Shown piece by piece: positions 1-7,220 of a DNA stretch of 16,624 bases. The notes beneath the pieces were generated by a model that saw only the letters and a list, made by a program, of their open reading frames with translations, ran no database searches and had not been told where the DNA came from. The translations under genes and the position numbers were made by a program. The stretch covers positions 1 through 16,624 of the forward strand of contig JAAXUM010000006.1 in NCBI GenBank assembly GCA_013336025.1, given 5' to 3'. The DNA is from Chlorobiaceae bacterium (lineage in GTDB: Bacteria > Bacteroidota > Chlorobiia > Chlorobiales > Chlorobiaceae). Each line of letters opens with the position of its first letter. Within the stretch, counting starts at the first letter, position 1.

Positions 1-933
1 CAGCAGAACCTGATAGGGGAAGATGGGTCAAGGATTTATGAGACCTGTTTTCTTATTGCCGATTATCACAGCCTCACGACATCGCTCGATACCAGTGAGC
101 TGTATGCCAACTCGGTGGATATGCTCATTGACTGGCTTTCGGCAGGCGTTGATCCGGAAAAAAGCCCTGTATTCCGGCAATCGAAAATCAAGGAACATGC
201 CGAACTTTTTCTTCTTTTTTCGATGCTTGTCACGGCTTCCCGTCTGGAACGAAATCCTACATTGAAGGAGCAGGTTCGCGACCTGAATCTTGATTCCATG
301 GTTTACGGCCATCTCGGGTACCCGGTTCTGCAGGCTGCCGATATTCTCCTGTACAAGGGCACGGTCGTGCCGGTTGGTGAAGACCAGATTCCCCATGTTG
401 AAATAACCAGAGAGATTGCCCGTAAATTCAATAACCACTACGTTCATCCGGTAAACGGCGTCGTGTTTATGGAACCTGAGCCTAAAATAACGAAATTTTC
501 ACGGCTTGTTGGTCTTGACGGAAAGTCTAAAATGTCGAAATCTCTTGGCAATACCATCTTTCTGTCGGACGGGCCTGACGATGTGCTGAAAAAAGTCCGT
601 CATGCCGTAACCGATACTGAAAAAATCAGAAAGAACGATCCGGGAAGACCTGAAGTCTGCACGGTTTTCAGCTATCACCGTAAATTCACTCCGCCGATGC
701 AGTGCGACATCATCGAAATGGATTGCCGTTCCGGCAGTCTCGGTTGTGTTGACTGCAAAAAAATCTGTGCGGCAAATATTTCGCATCAGCTTCACCCCCT
801 TATCGAAAAACGACGATATTTTGAAGAGCATATCGACATGGTTACTGAAATTCTTCATGAAGGTGAACGGAAGGCACAGGCAATAGCCTCCTGCACCATG
901 AGTGAGGTTCGTGAGGCCATGAAACTTGGATGA
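1..933 (+). CDS. trpS: Tryptophanyl-tRNA synthetase, 5' end cut off by window
   Basis: Class Ic aminoacyl-tRNA synthetase that charges tRNA-Trp in the cytoplasm. The frame is open from base 1 and stops at 931-933. About 310 codons are visible, so roughly 20-30 N-terminal residues, including the HIGH motif, lie outside the window. The KMSKS motif is intact at codons 177-181 (529-543), inside DGKSKMSKSLGN. Codons 218-255 carry PEVC, then MDC, GC and DC, giving C-x21-C-x6-C-x2-C. This is close to the C-x22-C-x6-C-x2-C set that holds a [4Fe-4S] cluster in Thermotoga maritima TrpRS (recalled, not checked). The C-terminal part is helical, as expected for the anticodon-binding region. The HAD-like gene follows 39 bases downstream on the same strand. 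Family identity is firm; the cluster is inferred. Confidence 0.96.
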   Translation, partial: QQNLIGEDGSRIYETCFLIADYHSLTTSLDTSELYANSVDMLIDWLSAGVDPEKSPVFRQSKIKEHAELFLLFSMLVTASRLERNPTLKEQVRDLNLDSMVYGHLGYPVLQAADILLYKGTVVPVGEDQIPHVEITREIARKFNNHYVHPVNGVVFMEPEPKITKFSRLVGLDGKSKMSKSLGNTIFLSDGPDDVLKKVRHAVTDTEKIRKNDPGRPEVCTVFSYHRKFTPPMQCDIIEMDCRSGSLGCVDCKKICAANISHQLHPLIEKRRYFEEHIDMVTEILHEGERKAQAIASCTMSEVREAMKLG

Positions 934-972
934 ACAGTTGATGGAAGCACTTTATTGCACAAGAGGAGAGTC

Positions 973-1671
973 GTGAAAGAGCATAACCGGTACGCGTTTA
1001 TTTTTGACATGGACGGAGTCCTGACTGATAACATGAAGCTTCATGCGTTATCATGGGTTGAGCTCTTCAATGATTTCGGCCTCAACGGCCTTGAGCCTGA
1101 ACGTTATCTTGTTGAAACAGCGGGCATGAAGGGGCATGATGTCCTTAAACACTTTCTCGATCCGTCTATCAGCGCAACTGAGGCTCATCGGCTTACCGAA
1201 CTGAAGGATTTTCTCTACCGGGTAATGTCTCGCAAGAGCATTCATCCGCTTTCAGGGCTCACGCGTTTTCTTGATGCCGCTGAAAGCCTTGGCATCCGGC
1301 TTGGTGTGGGAACCGGGTCCGGCCCGAAAAATACAGACTATGTGCTGGGACTTCTTGGCATTCAGCATAAATTTCAGGCTGTTGTGACCGCCGATCAGGT
1401 TGTTAACGGCAAACCTGCCCCTGACATTTTTCTTGAGGCTTCACGGCGGCTTTCGGCTCACCCCTCCCGATGCATTGTTTTTGAAGATGCGATCCCCGGT
1501 GTTGAGGCAGCGGAACGTGCCGGCATGAAATGCGTTGCGCTGTCGACGACAAACAGCCCTGAACTGTTCAGCGGATTCAGCAATGTTATTGCGGTAATCA
1601 ACGATTTCAACGGACTGACTCCTGAAATGCTGCTCGACCTGCCTTTTCAGGCACATTTATCGACTCAATAA
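973..1671 (+). CDS. HAD-superfamily hydrolase, beta-phosphoglucomutase-like
   Basis: Predicted cytoplasmic phosphatase or phosphomutase of the HAD superfamily with an alpha-helical cap. With the GTG start at 973, motif I is FDMDGVLTDN (nucleophile Asp12, acid/base Asp14). The cap follows motif I. Motif II lies in GVGTGSG, motif III Lys in GKPAPDIF, and motif IV acidic residues in VFEDAIPGVEAAERAG. The KPAPDIF and EDAIPGVEAA motifs are typical of the beta-PGM/phosphoglycolate phosphatase/GS1-like group, but the substrate cannot be read from sequence. GTG 973 is preferred because AGGAGA sits at 964-969, though only 4-5 bases away. An in-frame TTG at 955, with GGAAG at 943-947, would add six residues. 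The gene probably shares a transcript with trpS and argS; argS begins 9 bases after its stop. Confidence 0.9.
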   Translation: MKEHNRYAFIFDMDGVLTDNMKLHALSWVELFNDFGLNGLEPERYLVETAGMKGHDVLKHFLDPSISATEAHRLTELKDFLYRVMSRKSIHPLSGLTRFLDAAESLGIRLGVGTGSGPKNTDYVLGLLGIQHKFQAVVTADQVVNGKPAPDIFLEASRRLSAHPSRCIVFEDAIPGVEAAERAGMKCVALSTTNSPELFSGFSNVIAVINDFNGLTPEMLLDLPFQAHLSTQ

Positions 1672-1680
1672 ATTATTCAG

Positions 1681-3336
1681 ATGCAAGATTTTTTTCTTCC
1701 GGTCATTAAAAACGCCCTCATCTCTCTCGGCATTACCAGCGACAAACCTGTTCTGATCGAGAGACCTTCTGATAAAAAATTTGGTGATTATTCTACTAAC
1801 ATTGCCTTTCTGATTGCAAGAGAGAGCCGCCGCAATCCAAAAGAATTTGCAGAGGAACTCATCGCTCATCTCTCGTTTCCTCAGGATACCATAAAAAGCA
1901 TTACGGTTGCCGGACCGGGGTTTATTAATTTTTTCCTGACATCAACCTTTATCATGCAGTCTGTCGAACAGATCCTGCTTGAGGGAAACGGCTATGGAAG
2001 ATCGTGCCGGGGAAAAGGGAAAAAAGCCATTGTGGAGTATGTCAGCGCTAACCCGACCGGACCCCTGACCATTGGTCGCGGAAGAGGCGGTGTGCTGGGT
2101 GACTGTATCGCAAACCTGCTTGAAACTCAAAGCTACACCGTTACAAGAGAGTATTACTTTAATGATGCCGGTCGGCAAATGCAGATTCTGGGTGAATCGG
2201 TACGGTTTCGTTACAGGGAGTTGTGCGGCGTCACTGAAGCTTTTCCCGACACCCACTACCAGGGTTCCTACATCAGAGAGATTGCAGAAACCATTTTTCA
2301 GGAGCATGGCCCTGCCCTGCTGGATGTTTCTGATCTGCAACTCTTTAAAAACCGTGCGGAATCCATCATTTTCAAGTCTGTTAAAAACACTCTTGACCGT
2401 ATCGGGATCCGCCATGACTCATTCTTTAACGAGCATACGCTTTACCATCGCGAAGGGAGTGAACGATCGGCGAACGATCAGGTTATCGATTTACTGAGAG
2501 CAAAGGAGTTCATCGGGGAGTATGAAGGGGCCACCTGGTTTCTGACCTCCCGTATCGGCCAGGAAAAGGACAAGGTTCTCATCAAATCTTCAGGCGAGCC
2601 AAGTTATCGGCTTCCGGATATTGCGTATCATATCACGAAATTTAAACGGGGGTATGACCTCATGGTCAATGTGTTCGGCGCCGACCATATTGACGAGTAT
2701 CCGGATGTCCTTGAGGCTCTGAAAATTCTCGGCTATGATGTCAGCCGCATTCAGGTAGCCATCAATCAGTTCGTCACTACAACGGTTGACGGTCAGAGCG
2801 TGAAGATGTCGACACGAAAAGGCAATGCCGATCTGCTTGATGATCTGATTGATGATGTAGGCCCTGATGCAACAAGGCTCTTCTTTATCATGCGCAGCAA
2901 GGACTCGCATCTGAATTTCGATATCGATCTGGCAAAAAAACAGTCGAAAGACAACCCGGTGTTTTATCTGCATTATGCTCATGCAAGAATTTGCAGCCTT
3001 CTTCGTCTGGCTGCGTCGGAAACAGGGTTTTATCCGGATGGCTCCGGCCATCATCTTCTTCAGTTGCTCGATAGTGAACCGGAACTCCGGCTTGGCCTTC
3101 TTCTGCTGGAGTACCCGCAGATGATCAGTGCCTCGATTCGCCTGCTTGAACCTCAGAAAATGGTTGATTATCTGCACTCCGTTGCTGAACTGTATCACAA
3201 GTTCTATCAGGAGTGCCCGATATTGAAGGCTGAACGTGATATATCCAGAGCCAGACTTTTCCTCTCTCTGGCAACAAAACAGGTTCTCTGCAATGGATTC
3301 AGGATACTTGGCATAACAGCGCCTGAATCGATGTAA
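1681..3336 (+). CDS. argS: Arginyl-tRNA synthetase with altered HIGH motif
   Basis: Charges tRNA-Arg in the cytoplasm. It is 551 residues, the usual length. Residues 1-85 form the N-terminal Add1-like domain ([12 protein letters not shown]). Next comes the catalytic core with the family signature [12 protein letters not shown] at 118-129, then the insert with the [11 protein letters not shown] motif. The KMSK-like loop is KMSTRKGN at 375-382. The DALR anticodon-binding domain covers about 440-551. The HIGH position reads TIGR (130-133): both histidines are replaced, by Thr and Arg. Everything else looks intact, and the gene sits in an apparent housekeeping operon, so loss of function is unlikely; a lineage-specific variant is the better reading. 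No good Shine-Dalgarno precedes ATG 1681, which lies 9 bases after the HAD gene stop. It converges on nadD. Confidence 0.97.
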   Translation: MQDFFLPVIKNALISLGITSDKPVLIERPSDKKFGDYSTNIAFLIARESRRNPKEFAEELIAHLSFPQDTIKSITVAGPGFINFFLTSTFIMQSVEQILLEGNGYGRSCRGKGKKAIVEYVSANPTGPLTIGRGRGGVLGDCIANLLETQSYTVTREYYFNDAGRQMQILGESVRFRYRELCGVTEAFPDTHYQGSYIREIAETIFQEHGPALLDVSDLQLFKNRAESIIFKSVKNTLDRIGIRHDSFFNEHTLYHREGSERSANDQVIDLLRAKEFIGEYEGATWFLTSRIGQEKDKVLIKSSGEPSYRLPDIAYHITKFKRGYDLMVNVFGADHIDEYPDVLEALKILGYDVSRIQVAINQFVTTTVDGQSVKMSTRKGNADLLDDLIDDVGPDATRLFFIMRSKDSHLNFDIDLAKKQSKDNPVFYLHYAHARICSLLRLAASETGFYPDGSGHHLLQLLDSEPELRLGLLLLEYPQMISASIRLLEPQKMVDYLHSVAELYHKFYQECPILKAERDISRARLFLSLATKQVLCNGFRILGITAPESM

Positions 3337-3343
3337 ACTGATT

Positions 3344-3937
3344 TCACCCCTGGTAGAGGTGGTGGGCAATGATGTACCGGTTGATTGCCGAGGGAATCAT
3401 CGCTGTTACCGGGCGTCCTGAAGCAATATACGCTCTTGTCGTTGTTGATGAGACCGGACAGTCGAAATCAATGAACCTGATGTTTCTGTTGCCCTTTTTC
3501 CGCTCATTTTCCTGGTCGATCCTGTCATGCGTAACTCTTCTGAAAACGGCTATGTCGGCAAGCGCTTCCAGCTCTTCATGCGACTTCCATAAAGGGAATT
3601 CTCTATAGCTGTCTTCTCCGACCAGCAGTGTCAGTTTGTCGGCAGGATATACTTCGTGGAGGTGTCTGAGCAGATCCACGGTATACGAGCTGGTTTTTTT
3701 CTGAAGCTCCCAGTCACATGGTTCCGCAGGAAGGCCGGTTTTTCGGAGTTCCGCGACAAGCAGCCCGATCATGTTTCTGCGATGATCGTCATGATCGAGG
3801 CGTGCTTGTTTGAATGGGTTGTTTGAAACGGAGAGGATTATCCTGTCGATGCAGAGCAGTTCTCTTGCAAAAAGGCACATGGCAAGATGCCCGTTATGAG
3901 GAGGGTCAAAAGTACCCCCGAAAACCGCTACATGCAA
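3344..3937 (-). CDS. nadD: Nicotinate-nucleotide adenylyltransferase
   Basis: Transfers AMP from ATP to nicotinate mononucleotide to give deamido-NAD in NAD biosynthesis. The 197-residue protein opens with the nucleotidyltransferase signature GGTFDPPHNGHL (HNGH at 14-17). It also has the substrate loop GEDSYREFPLWKSHEEL and the C-terminal SSTTTR motif, matching the family ISSTxIR. The start is TTG at 3937: an AGGAGG Shine-Dalgarno lies 6 bases upstream, and no in-frame ATG precedes the GGTFDPPH signature. It begins 13 bases after the bamD stop, so the two are very likely co-transcribed. Its stop lies 7 bases from the argS stop on the opposite strand, leaving no room for a terminator between them. 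Confidence 0.95.
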   Translation of the reverse strand: MHVAVFGGTFDPPHNGHLAMCLFARELLCIDRIILSVSNNPFKQARLDHDDHRRNMIGLLVAELRKTGLPAEPCDWELQKKTSSYTVDLLRHLHEVYPADKLTLLVGEDSYREFPLWKSHEELEALADIAVFRRVTHDRIDQENERKKGNRNIRFIDFDCPVSSTTTRAYIASGRPVTAMIPSAINRYIIAHHLYQG

Positions 3938-3943
3938 TCGATT

Positions 3944-3949
3944 CCTCCT
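3944..3949 (-). promoter_or_regulatory. Strong ribosome binding site deciding the nadD TTG start
   Basis: The minus strand reads AGGAGG, then six bases, then TTG at 3937. This near-perfect Shine-Dalgarno supports a TTG initiation codon. It lies in the 13-base gap right after the bamD stop, so nadD does not depend only on translational coupling. Confidence 0.8.
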
Positions 3950-3950
3950 G

Positions 3951-4847
3951 TCAGGAATTGCCGAAATTCTGCATGATTTTATCTCTTGTTCCCTTCATCT
4001 CCTCCTGCTTTTCGGGGAATAACTGGAGATACTGATCGAGTGTCAGACCGGCTTCCATCCATTTTTTCCGGAGAACAAGCGCATTAATTTTACCCTTCCA
4101 TGCTGCCTCGAAATAGATCGTTTCGGGGTAGCGCTTGATGACCTCATCATAAAATATGACGGCGGCTTTCGGTTTGCCAAGCTGGATGTATTGATGGGCA
4201 ATGGACAGCTTGTTTCTTGCAAGCTTGTCACGAAACTTTTTTATCGTGTTTTTTGCATAATTGACTGAACCGCTTCTTTCAGATTCCAGTTTCAGTAAAG
4301 CCATTTGGTCCTGATAGGTTGCGTTTGCAGGATTGATTTTCAGGAGTTCCCTGTAGGTTTCAATATCTGCTGCAACAACGGCTGAATCTCTTCCAGGGTA
4401 CTGCTCTATGTACTGCGCATACTGCTGAATTGCTTTGATGGTGTGCTCGTGATCAAGCTCATAGTGCGTTGAGAGCTTTTCGTGAGCTTTTGCAAGCTGA
4501 AACTGTGCCGAAGGGGTATAGGGTGATCCTGCGTTCAATTGCAGGATGCGGGTATACATTTCAATTGCAAGAAAATACTGGTCGGTATTGAAATATGACT
4601 GTGCAAGATAGTACAGAACATCGTCTTCAAGTGCAGATCCTCTCACTGAAAACATCAGTGACTCAAGCACCATCGCAGCGTCGTCATAATTCTCTTTGTT
4701 ATAGCTTGCAAGTGCCTTGGCATAGCGAGCATCTGTTTCACCTGCTGTATCTGTTGCGATTTTTGATGATGAGCATGATGACAAAAACAGTGAAGAAAAA
4801 GTCATTACAATCAGTGCTGTAGCTACAAGAAACCTGTTAGCCCGCAT
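3951..4847 (-). CDS. bamD: Outer-membrane assembly lipoprotein BamD (YfiO/ComL family)
   Basis: TPR lipoprotein of the BAM complex that folds beta-barrel proteins into the outer membrane. It is 298 residues. A lipoprotein signal peptide starts at MRANRFLVAT, with a hydrophobic stretch and lipobox LSSC, lipidated Cys25. The mature part is built of TPR-like helical repeats, for example ARYAKALASYNKENYDDAAM, VLYYLAQSYFNTDQYFLAIE and an AQYIEQYPGRDS segment typical of BamD. A GGAG lies 5 bases before ATG 4847. It is followed by nadD 13 bases on. A 7-bp dyad (4879-4901) lies 32 bases upstream. Other TPR lipoproteins are possible, but the length, lipobox and YPxR motif fit BamD. Confidence 0.87.
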   Translation of the reverse strand: MRANRFLVATALIVMTFSSLFLSSCSSSKIATDTAGETDARYAKALASYNKENYDDAAMVLESLMFSVRGSALEDDVLYYLAQSYFNTDQYFLAIEMYTRILQLNAGSPYTPSAQFQLAKAHEKLSTHYELDHEHTIKAIQQYAQYIEQYPGRDSAVVAADIETYRELLKINPANATYQDQMALLKLESERSGSVNYAKNTIKKFRDKLARNKLSIAHQYIQLGKPKAAVIFYDEVIKRYPETIYFEAAWKGKINALVLRKKWMEAGLTLDQYLQLFPEKQEEMKGTRDKIMQNFGNS

Positions 4848-4878
4848 AATTACTCCGTTATCCCTTTTGTTGACATGA

Positions 4879-4901
4879 TGACCATATCATAAGCATGGTC
4901 A
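4879..4901 (-). promoter_or_regulatory. Inverted repeat with a -10-like box upstream of bamD
   Basis: TGACCAT (4879-4885) and ATGGTCA (4895-4901) form a perfect 7-bp dyad with a 9-base centre. On the minus strand the centre contains TATGAT, a 5/6 match to a sigma-70 -10 box, about 40 bases before the bamD start. AT-rich sequence lies just upstream, but no good -35 box is seen. It could be an operator over a promoter, or a chance repeat. Confidence 0.3.
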
Positions 4902-5015
4902 GAAATTAATAATTAATCAAAAAATCAATATCCATTACAGATTCGGCCCGGTTTTCACTGAACCGACAGTACGTTTTTTCAGGCATCTCCTGTTTATGCC
5001 TGCATGAATATCAGG

Positions 5016-5252
5016 CTATTGCTTCGGCATGCGAGTTCCGGTTTTCCCGGGTTTGTCCGGACTCTGATGATTACTGCATGTATTGACTCCGATAAGCGTA
5101 TAGAGAGGACAAAATGCAAGGAGCGCTGTCACAAGAGGAACCAGACCTGCTAGTCCCCACCAGCTCTGGAAAATAATACCTGAAATAATCATCATCAACC
5201 CAAGCACAAGACGAACAGCACGGTCAGTATTTCCGATATTTTTCTGCATCAT
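5016..5252 (-). CDS. DUF2892 (YgaP-like) small inner-membrane protein
   Basis: A 78-residue membrane protein. The N-terminal MQKNIGNTDRAVRLVLGL and the central GLVPLVTALLAFCPLYTLIGVNTC match the DUF2892 family, with two hydrophobic helices (about 14-28 and 32-47). The FCPLY and GxNTC cysteines are typical of the family. Family members often occur alone or fused to rhodanese domains; no rhodanese is present here. The polar tail rich in Lys, Pro and Gly is probably cytoplasmic. An AAGGA precedes the first ATG (5252) by five bases; a second ATG follows directly. It appears monocistronic. The biochemical role of the family is not established. Confidence 0.85.
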   Translation of the reverse strand: MMQKNIGNTDRAVRLVLGLMMIISGIIFQSWWGLAGLVPLVTALLAFCPLYTLIGVNTCSNHQSPDKPGKTGTRMPKQ

Positions 5253-5510
5253 GAGAATCCTTTTCCGCTGTTATGATTTCAAACCTCTTTTCCTTTACGT
5301 GCAGGCAATTTACAATCTCTCTGCCTGATTATCAATTCACTGATTTATTTTTCTCAGGGAATTCAGCTTCGATGAGATTTTCATGGGTATTTATCATAAA
5401 AAAAGACGTTCTGATCTCACCAATAAAACTGTCTCTTTACGTAATATGGGACTTTTTTTGAAGACTGACGGGATGCCGTATGGCATATCAAGGGAAGAGT
5501 GATGAGAGTG

Positions 5511-5583
5511 TGGAGCTTAGGGGAGTCGAACCCCTGACCTTCTCATTGCGAACGAGACGCTCTACCAACTGAGCTAAAGCCCC
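5511..5583 (-). tRNA. tRNA-Ala (anticodon CGC)
   Basis: Read on the minus strand from 5583 to 5511, all four arms fold. The acceptor is GGGGCTT with AAGCTCC. The D stem is GCTC/GAGC. The anticodon stem is TCTCG/TGAGA with loop TTCGCAA, giving anticodon CGC. The T arm is AGGGG-TTCGACT-CCCCT. The third acceptor pair is G-U (G3:U70), the hallmark of alanine tRNAs, and A73 is the discriminator. CCA is not encoded: CAC follows. The gene lies 41 bases beyond the hairpin that ends the atp cluster. Confidence 0.95.
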
Positions 5584-5623
5584 GATGACTATGCGGCTGT
5601 ATATTGCCATATGGCCTCTCAAC

Positions 5624-5658
5624 ATGCAAACAGCCTGACGAAAGCAGGCTGTTTGCAT
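5624..5658 (-). terminator. Hairpin terminator downstream of atpH
   Basis: A perfect 14-bp inverted repeat (5624-5637 and 5645-5658) with a 7-base loop begins 29 bases after the atpH stop. There is no long U tract on the minus strand, so it may act as a weak or factor-assisted terminator, or as a 3'-end stabiliser. It separates the atp cluster from tRNA-Ala. Confidence 0.65.
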
Positions 5659-5687
5659 AAAACAGGTTTTGTTGTACCTGTTAATAC

Positions 5688-6233
5688 TTATACGCGTTCA
5701 GACACAAGGGTCTTTTTGAGCAACTGAAGCTGATGACGCACGCTGCCGTCAAGGATCGTGTCGCCGATTTTAACGGTTACACCTCCAAGCAGATCTCCAT
5801 TCAGCGACATTTTCTCACGAATTGTCTTGCCTGTATATGATGAGAGTTTCGCGACAAGTGCCGATACCTGCTCATCACTCATGGCGGTGGCACTCGTAAT
5901 GGAAACATTGATAATCCCGTTGGCCTCATCAAGCAGTTTCTGGTACTCATTGATGATTTCAGGAAGCATTCCTGAACGTTTCTTTTTTGCTATCAGCTTT
6001 AAAAAAATCATCACCTTCTCCCCTACCGTCTCCCTGAAAACTTCCTGAAGAATATGGATTTTTTTGTCGGCATTGATCACCGGGCTGCGCAATACATGAA
6101 CCAGCTCACGGGAGTGGTCAAGTACCTCCTTGATTTGAGAGAGCTCCTGCGTTGCCTGATCGACAAATCCTCCTTCTTCGGCAGCAGACAACAGGGCTGA
6201 GGCATAACGCCGACTTGCTATAACACTTGACAT
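5688..6233 (-). CDS. atpH: ATP synthase delta subunit (OSCP-like)
   Basis: Peripheral stator subunit that links F1 alpha to the b-subunit stalk. The 181-residue protein has the family pattern: the N-terminal six-helix domain starts ASRRYASALLSAAEEGG, and the C-terminal conserved segment is GDLLGGVTVKIGDTILDGSV followed by a final short helix, as in other delta subunits. It starts 13 bases after the atpF stop. Unlike many bacterial operons, the next gene is not atpA: a hairpin and a tRNA follow. Confidence 0.95.
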   Translation of the reverse strand: MSSVIASRRYASALLSAAEEGGFVDQATQELSQIKEVLDHSRELVHVLRSPVINADKKIHILQEVFRETVGEKVMIFLKLIAKKKRSGMLPEIINEYQKLLDEANGIINVSITSATAMSDEQVSALVAKLSSYTGKTIREKMSLNGDLLGGVTVKIGDTILDGSVRHQLQLLKKTLVSERV

Positions 6234-6246
6234 GTCCTGACCTTTT

Positions 6247-6774
6247 TCAGTTACGTTTCGTTGAAAGATCCTGAATCATGCTGTCGACAATTTTTTTCTG
6301 CATGTCGGCATCAAGAGAGGTTTTAATGATTTTTTCAGCTCCCATGACAGCCAGTTCGGCAACCTCATTTCTCAGAACATCAAGCGCTCTGCGTTTTTCC
6401 TGCTCGATTTCTTCTTTGGCCATCGAAATCATTTTTGTGGCTTCAGCCTGGGCTTTTTCGGCAATTCCCGCCCTGAGCTTTTCACCGTACTCTTTTCCTT
6501 CACGGATTATCTTGTCGGATTCGGCATCTGCCTTTGCAAGCAGTTCCCTGTTTTTACGGAGAATTTCTTCAGCCTCGTCCTTGGCACTGTGTGCGCGGTC
6601 AATTGACGACTGTATGCCTTTTTCCCTTTCTTCCAAAGCTGAAATAATCGGCCCCCATGCAAGCTTCCTGAGGATAAGCATGACAATGACAAACGACACT
6701 GTGGTCCAGAAAATAAGACCGGGATTTGGGCTGAGAAGTCCGCCATTGAGAAGTATGACTCCCGATGTTAGCAT
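6247..6774 (-). CDS. atpF: ATP synthase b subunit
   Basis: Membrane-anchored stator stalk of F0. One N-terminal transmembrane helix ([19 protein letters not shown]) is followed by the conserved [13 protein letters not shown] hinge. A long charged coiled coil rich in Glu, Lys and Ala follows and dimerises along the stalk. Starting at ATG 6774 gives 175 residues. An in-frame GTG at 6780 would add two; neither has a clear Shine-Dalgarno, so translation may rely on context or on the folded leader. The 105-base gap before it holds a strong hairpin (6805-6844). Only one b-type gene is visible. Confidence 0.94.
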   Translation of the reverse strand: MLTSGVILLNGGLLSPNPGLIFWTTVSFVIVMLILRKLAWGPIISALEEREKGIQSSIDRAHSAKDEAEEILRKNRELLAKADAESDKIIREGKEYGEKLRAGIAEKAQAEATKMISMAKEEIEQEKRRALDVLRNEVAELAVMGAEKIIKTSLDADMQKKIVDSMIQDLSTKRN

Positions 6775-6804
6775 GAACACTGTTCTTTTAACGGGTTAAT
6801 AAAA

Positions 6805-6844
6805 TCCGATTGCGGATGATTGTGGAAATCATGTCGCAATCGGA
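6805..6844 (-). promoter_or_regulatory. Two-tier hairpin between atpE and atpF
   Basis: The outer arms 6805-6814 and 6835-6844 pair over 10 bp. The inner arms ATGATT (6816-6821) and AATCAT (6827-6832) pair over 6 bp around a 5-base loop, separated by a 1x2 internal loop. On the minus strand the structure starts 35 bases after the atpE stop and is followed by TTTTATTAA. It could be a partial terminator, an RNA-processing site or a 3' stabiliser that raises c-subunit output relative to b and delta. Confidence 0.6.
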
Positions 6845-6879
6845 ATATCTTCTGTTATGAGGCTGTGCGCTATTGCCGA

Positions 6880-7107
6880 TTACTTAAGGGCAAGAAGAAC
6901 ACAGATAACCTCGCCAAACAGGGCAACACCTTCAATAAGAGCTGCGGCAATAATCATGGTGGTACGAATATCTGCAGTCGCTTCAGGCTGACGAGCAACA
7001 CCTTCAGCAGCAGATGCTGCTACATTACCAATACCGAGTCCTGCACCGATAACAGCCAGACCGGCACCAATACCTGCCCCTAAAAAACCTAAACCTAAAC
7101 CTTCCAT
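6880..7107 (-). CDS. atpE: ATP synthase c subunit (proteolipid ring)
   Basis: Rotor ring subunit of F0. The 75-residue hairpin has helix 1 with the glycine repeat GAGIGAGLAVIGAGLGIG, the polar loop ARQPEA (38-43), and helix 2 with the essential carboxylate Glu59 in AALIEGVALFGEVI. The residue after Glu59 is Gly, and a Na+-type Thr/Ser pair is not seen, so proton coupling is likely. Starts at ATG 7107 with a strong GGAGGT (7117-7122) nine bases upstream, which is one of the best ribosome sites in the cluster and fits the need for many copies per complex. Confidence 0.97.
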   Translation of the reverse strand: MEGLGLGFLGAGIGAGLAVIGAGLGIGNVAASAAEGVARQPEATADIRTTMIIAAALIEGVALFGEVICVLLALK

Positions 7108-7220
7108 ATTGTAATTACCTCCGTTTATTTGTTGTAAGATTTTATTCTGAAAAATTAACCACCAGTTACAAAATCAGCACTCCGGACATCCCCGCTGTTT
7201 GAGACTGAACCGTCAGGAAT

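Noticed and set aside
2590..3369. 259-codon minus-strand frame opposite argS
   Set aside because: Antisense shadow of argS, overlapping the nadD 3' end; no ribosome site or known motif.
4980..5002. 7-bp hairpin after the DUF2892 gene as a terminator
   Set aside because: For the minus-strand gene the following bases are A-rich rather than T-rich, so it does not fit an intrinsic terminator.
5273..5461. 62-codon plus-strand frame between DUF2892 and tRNA-Ala
   Set aside because: No ribosome site, no recognisable family, AT-rich low-complexity composition. The whole 5253-5510 stretch shows no convincing gene.
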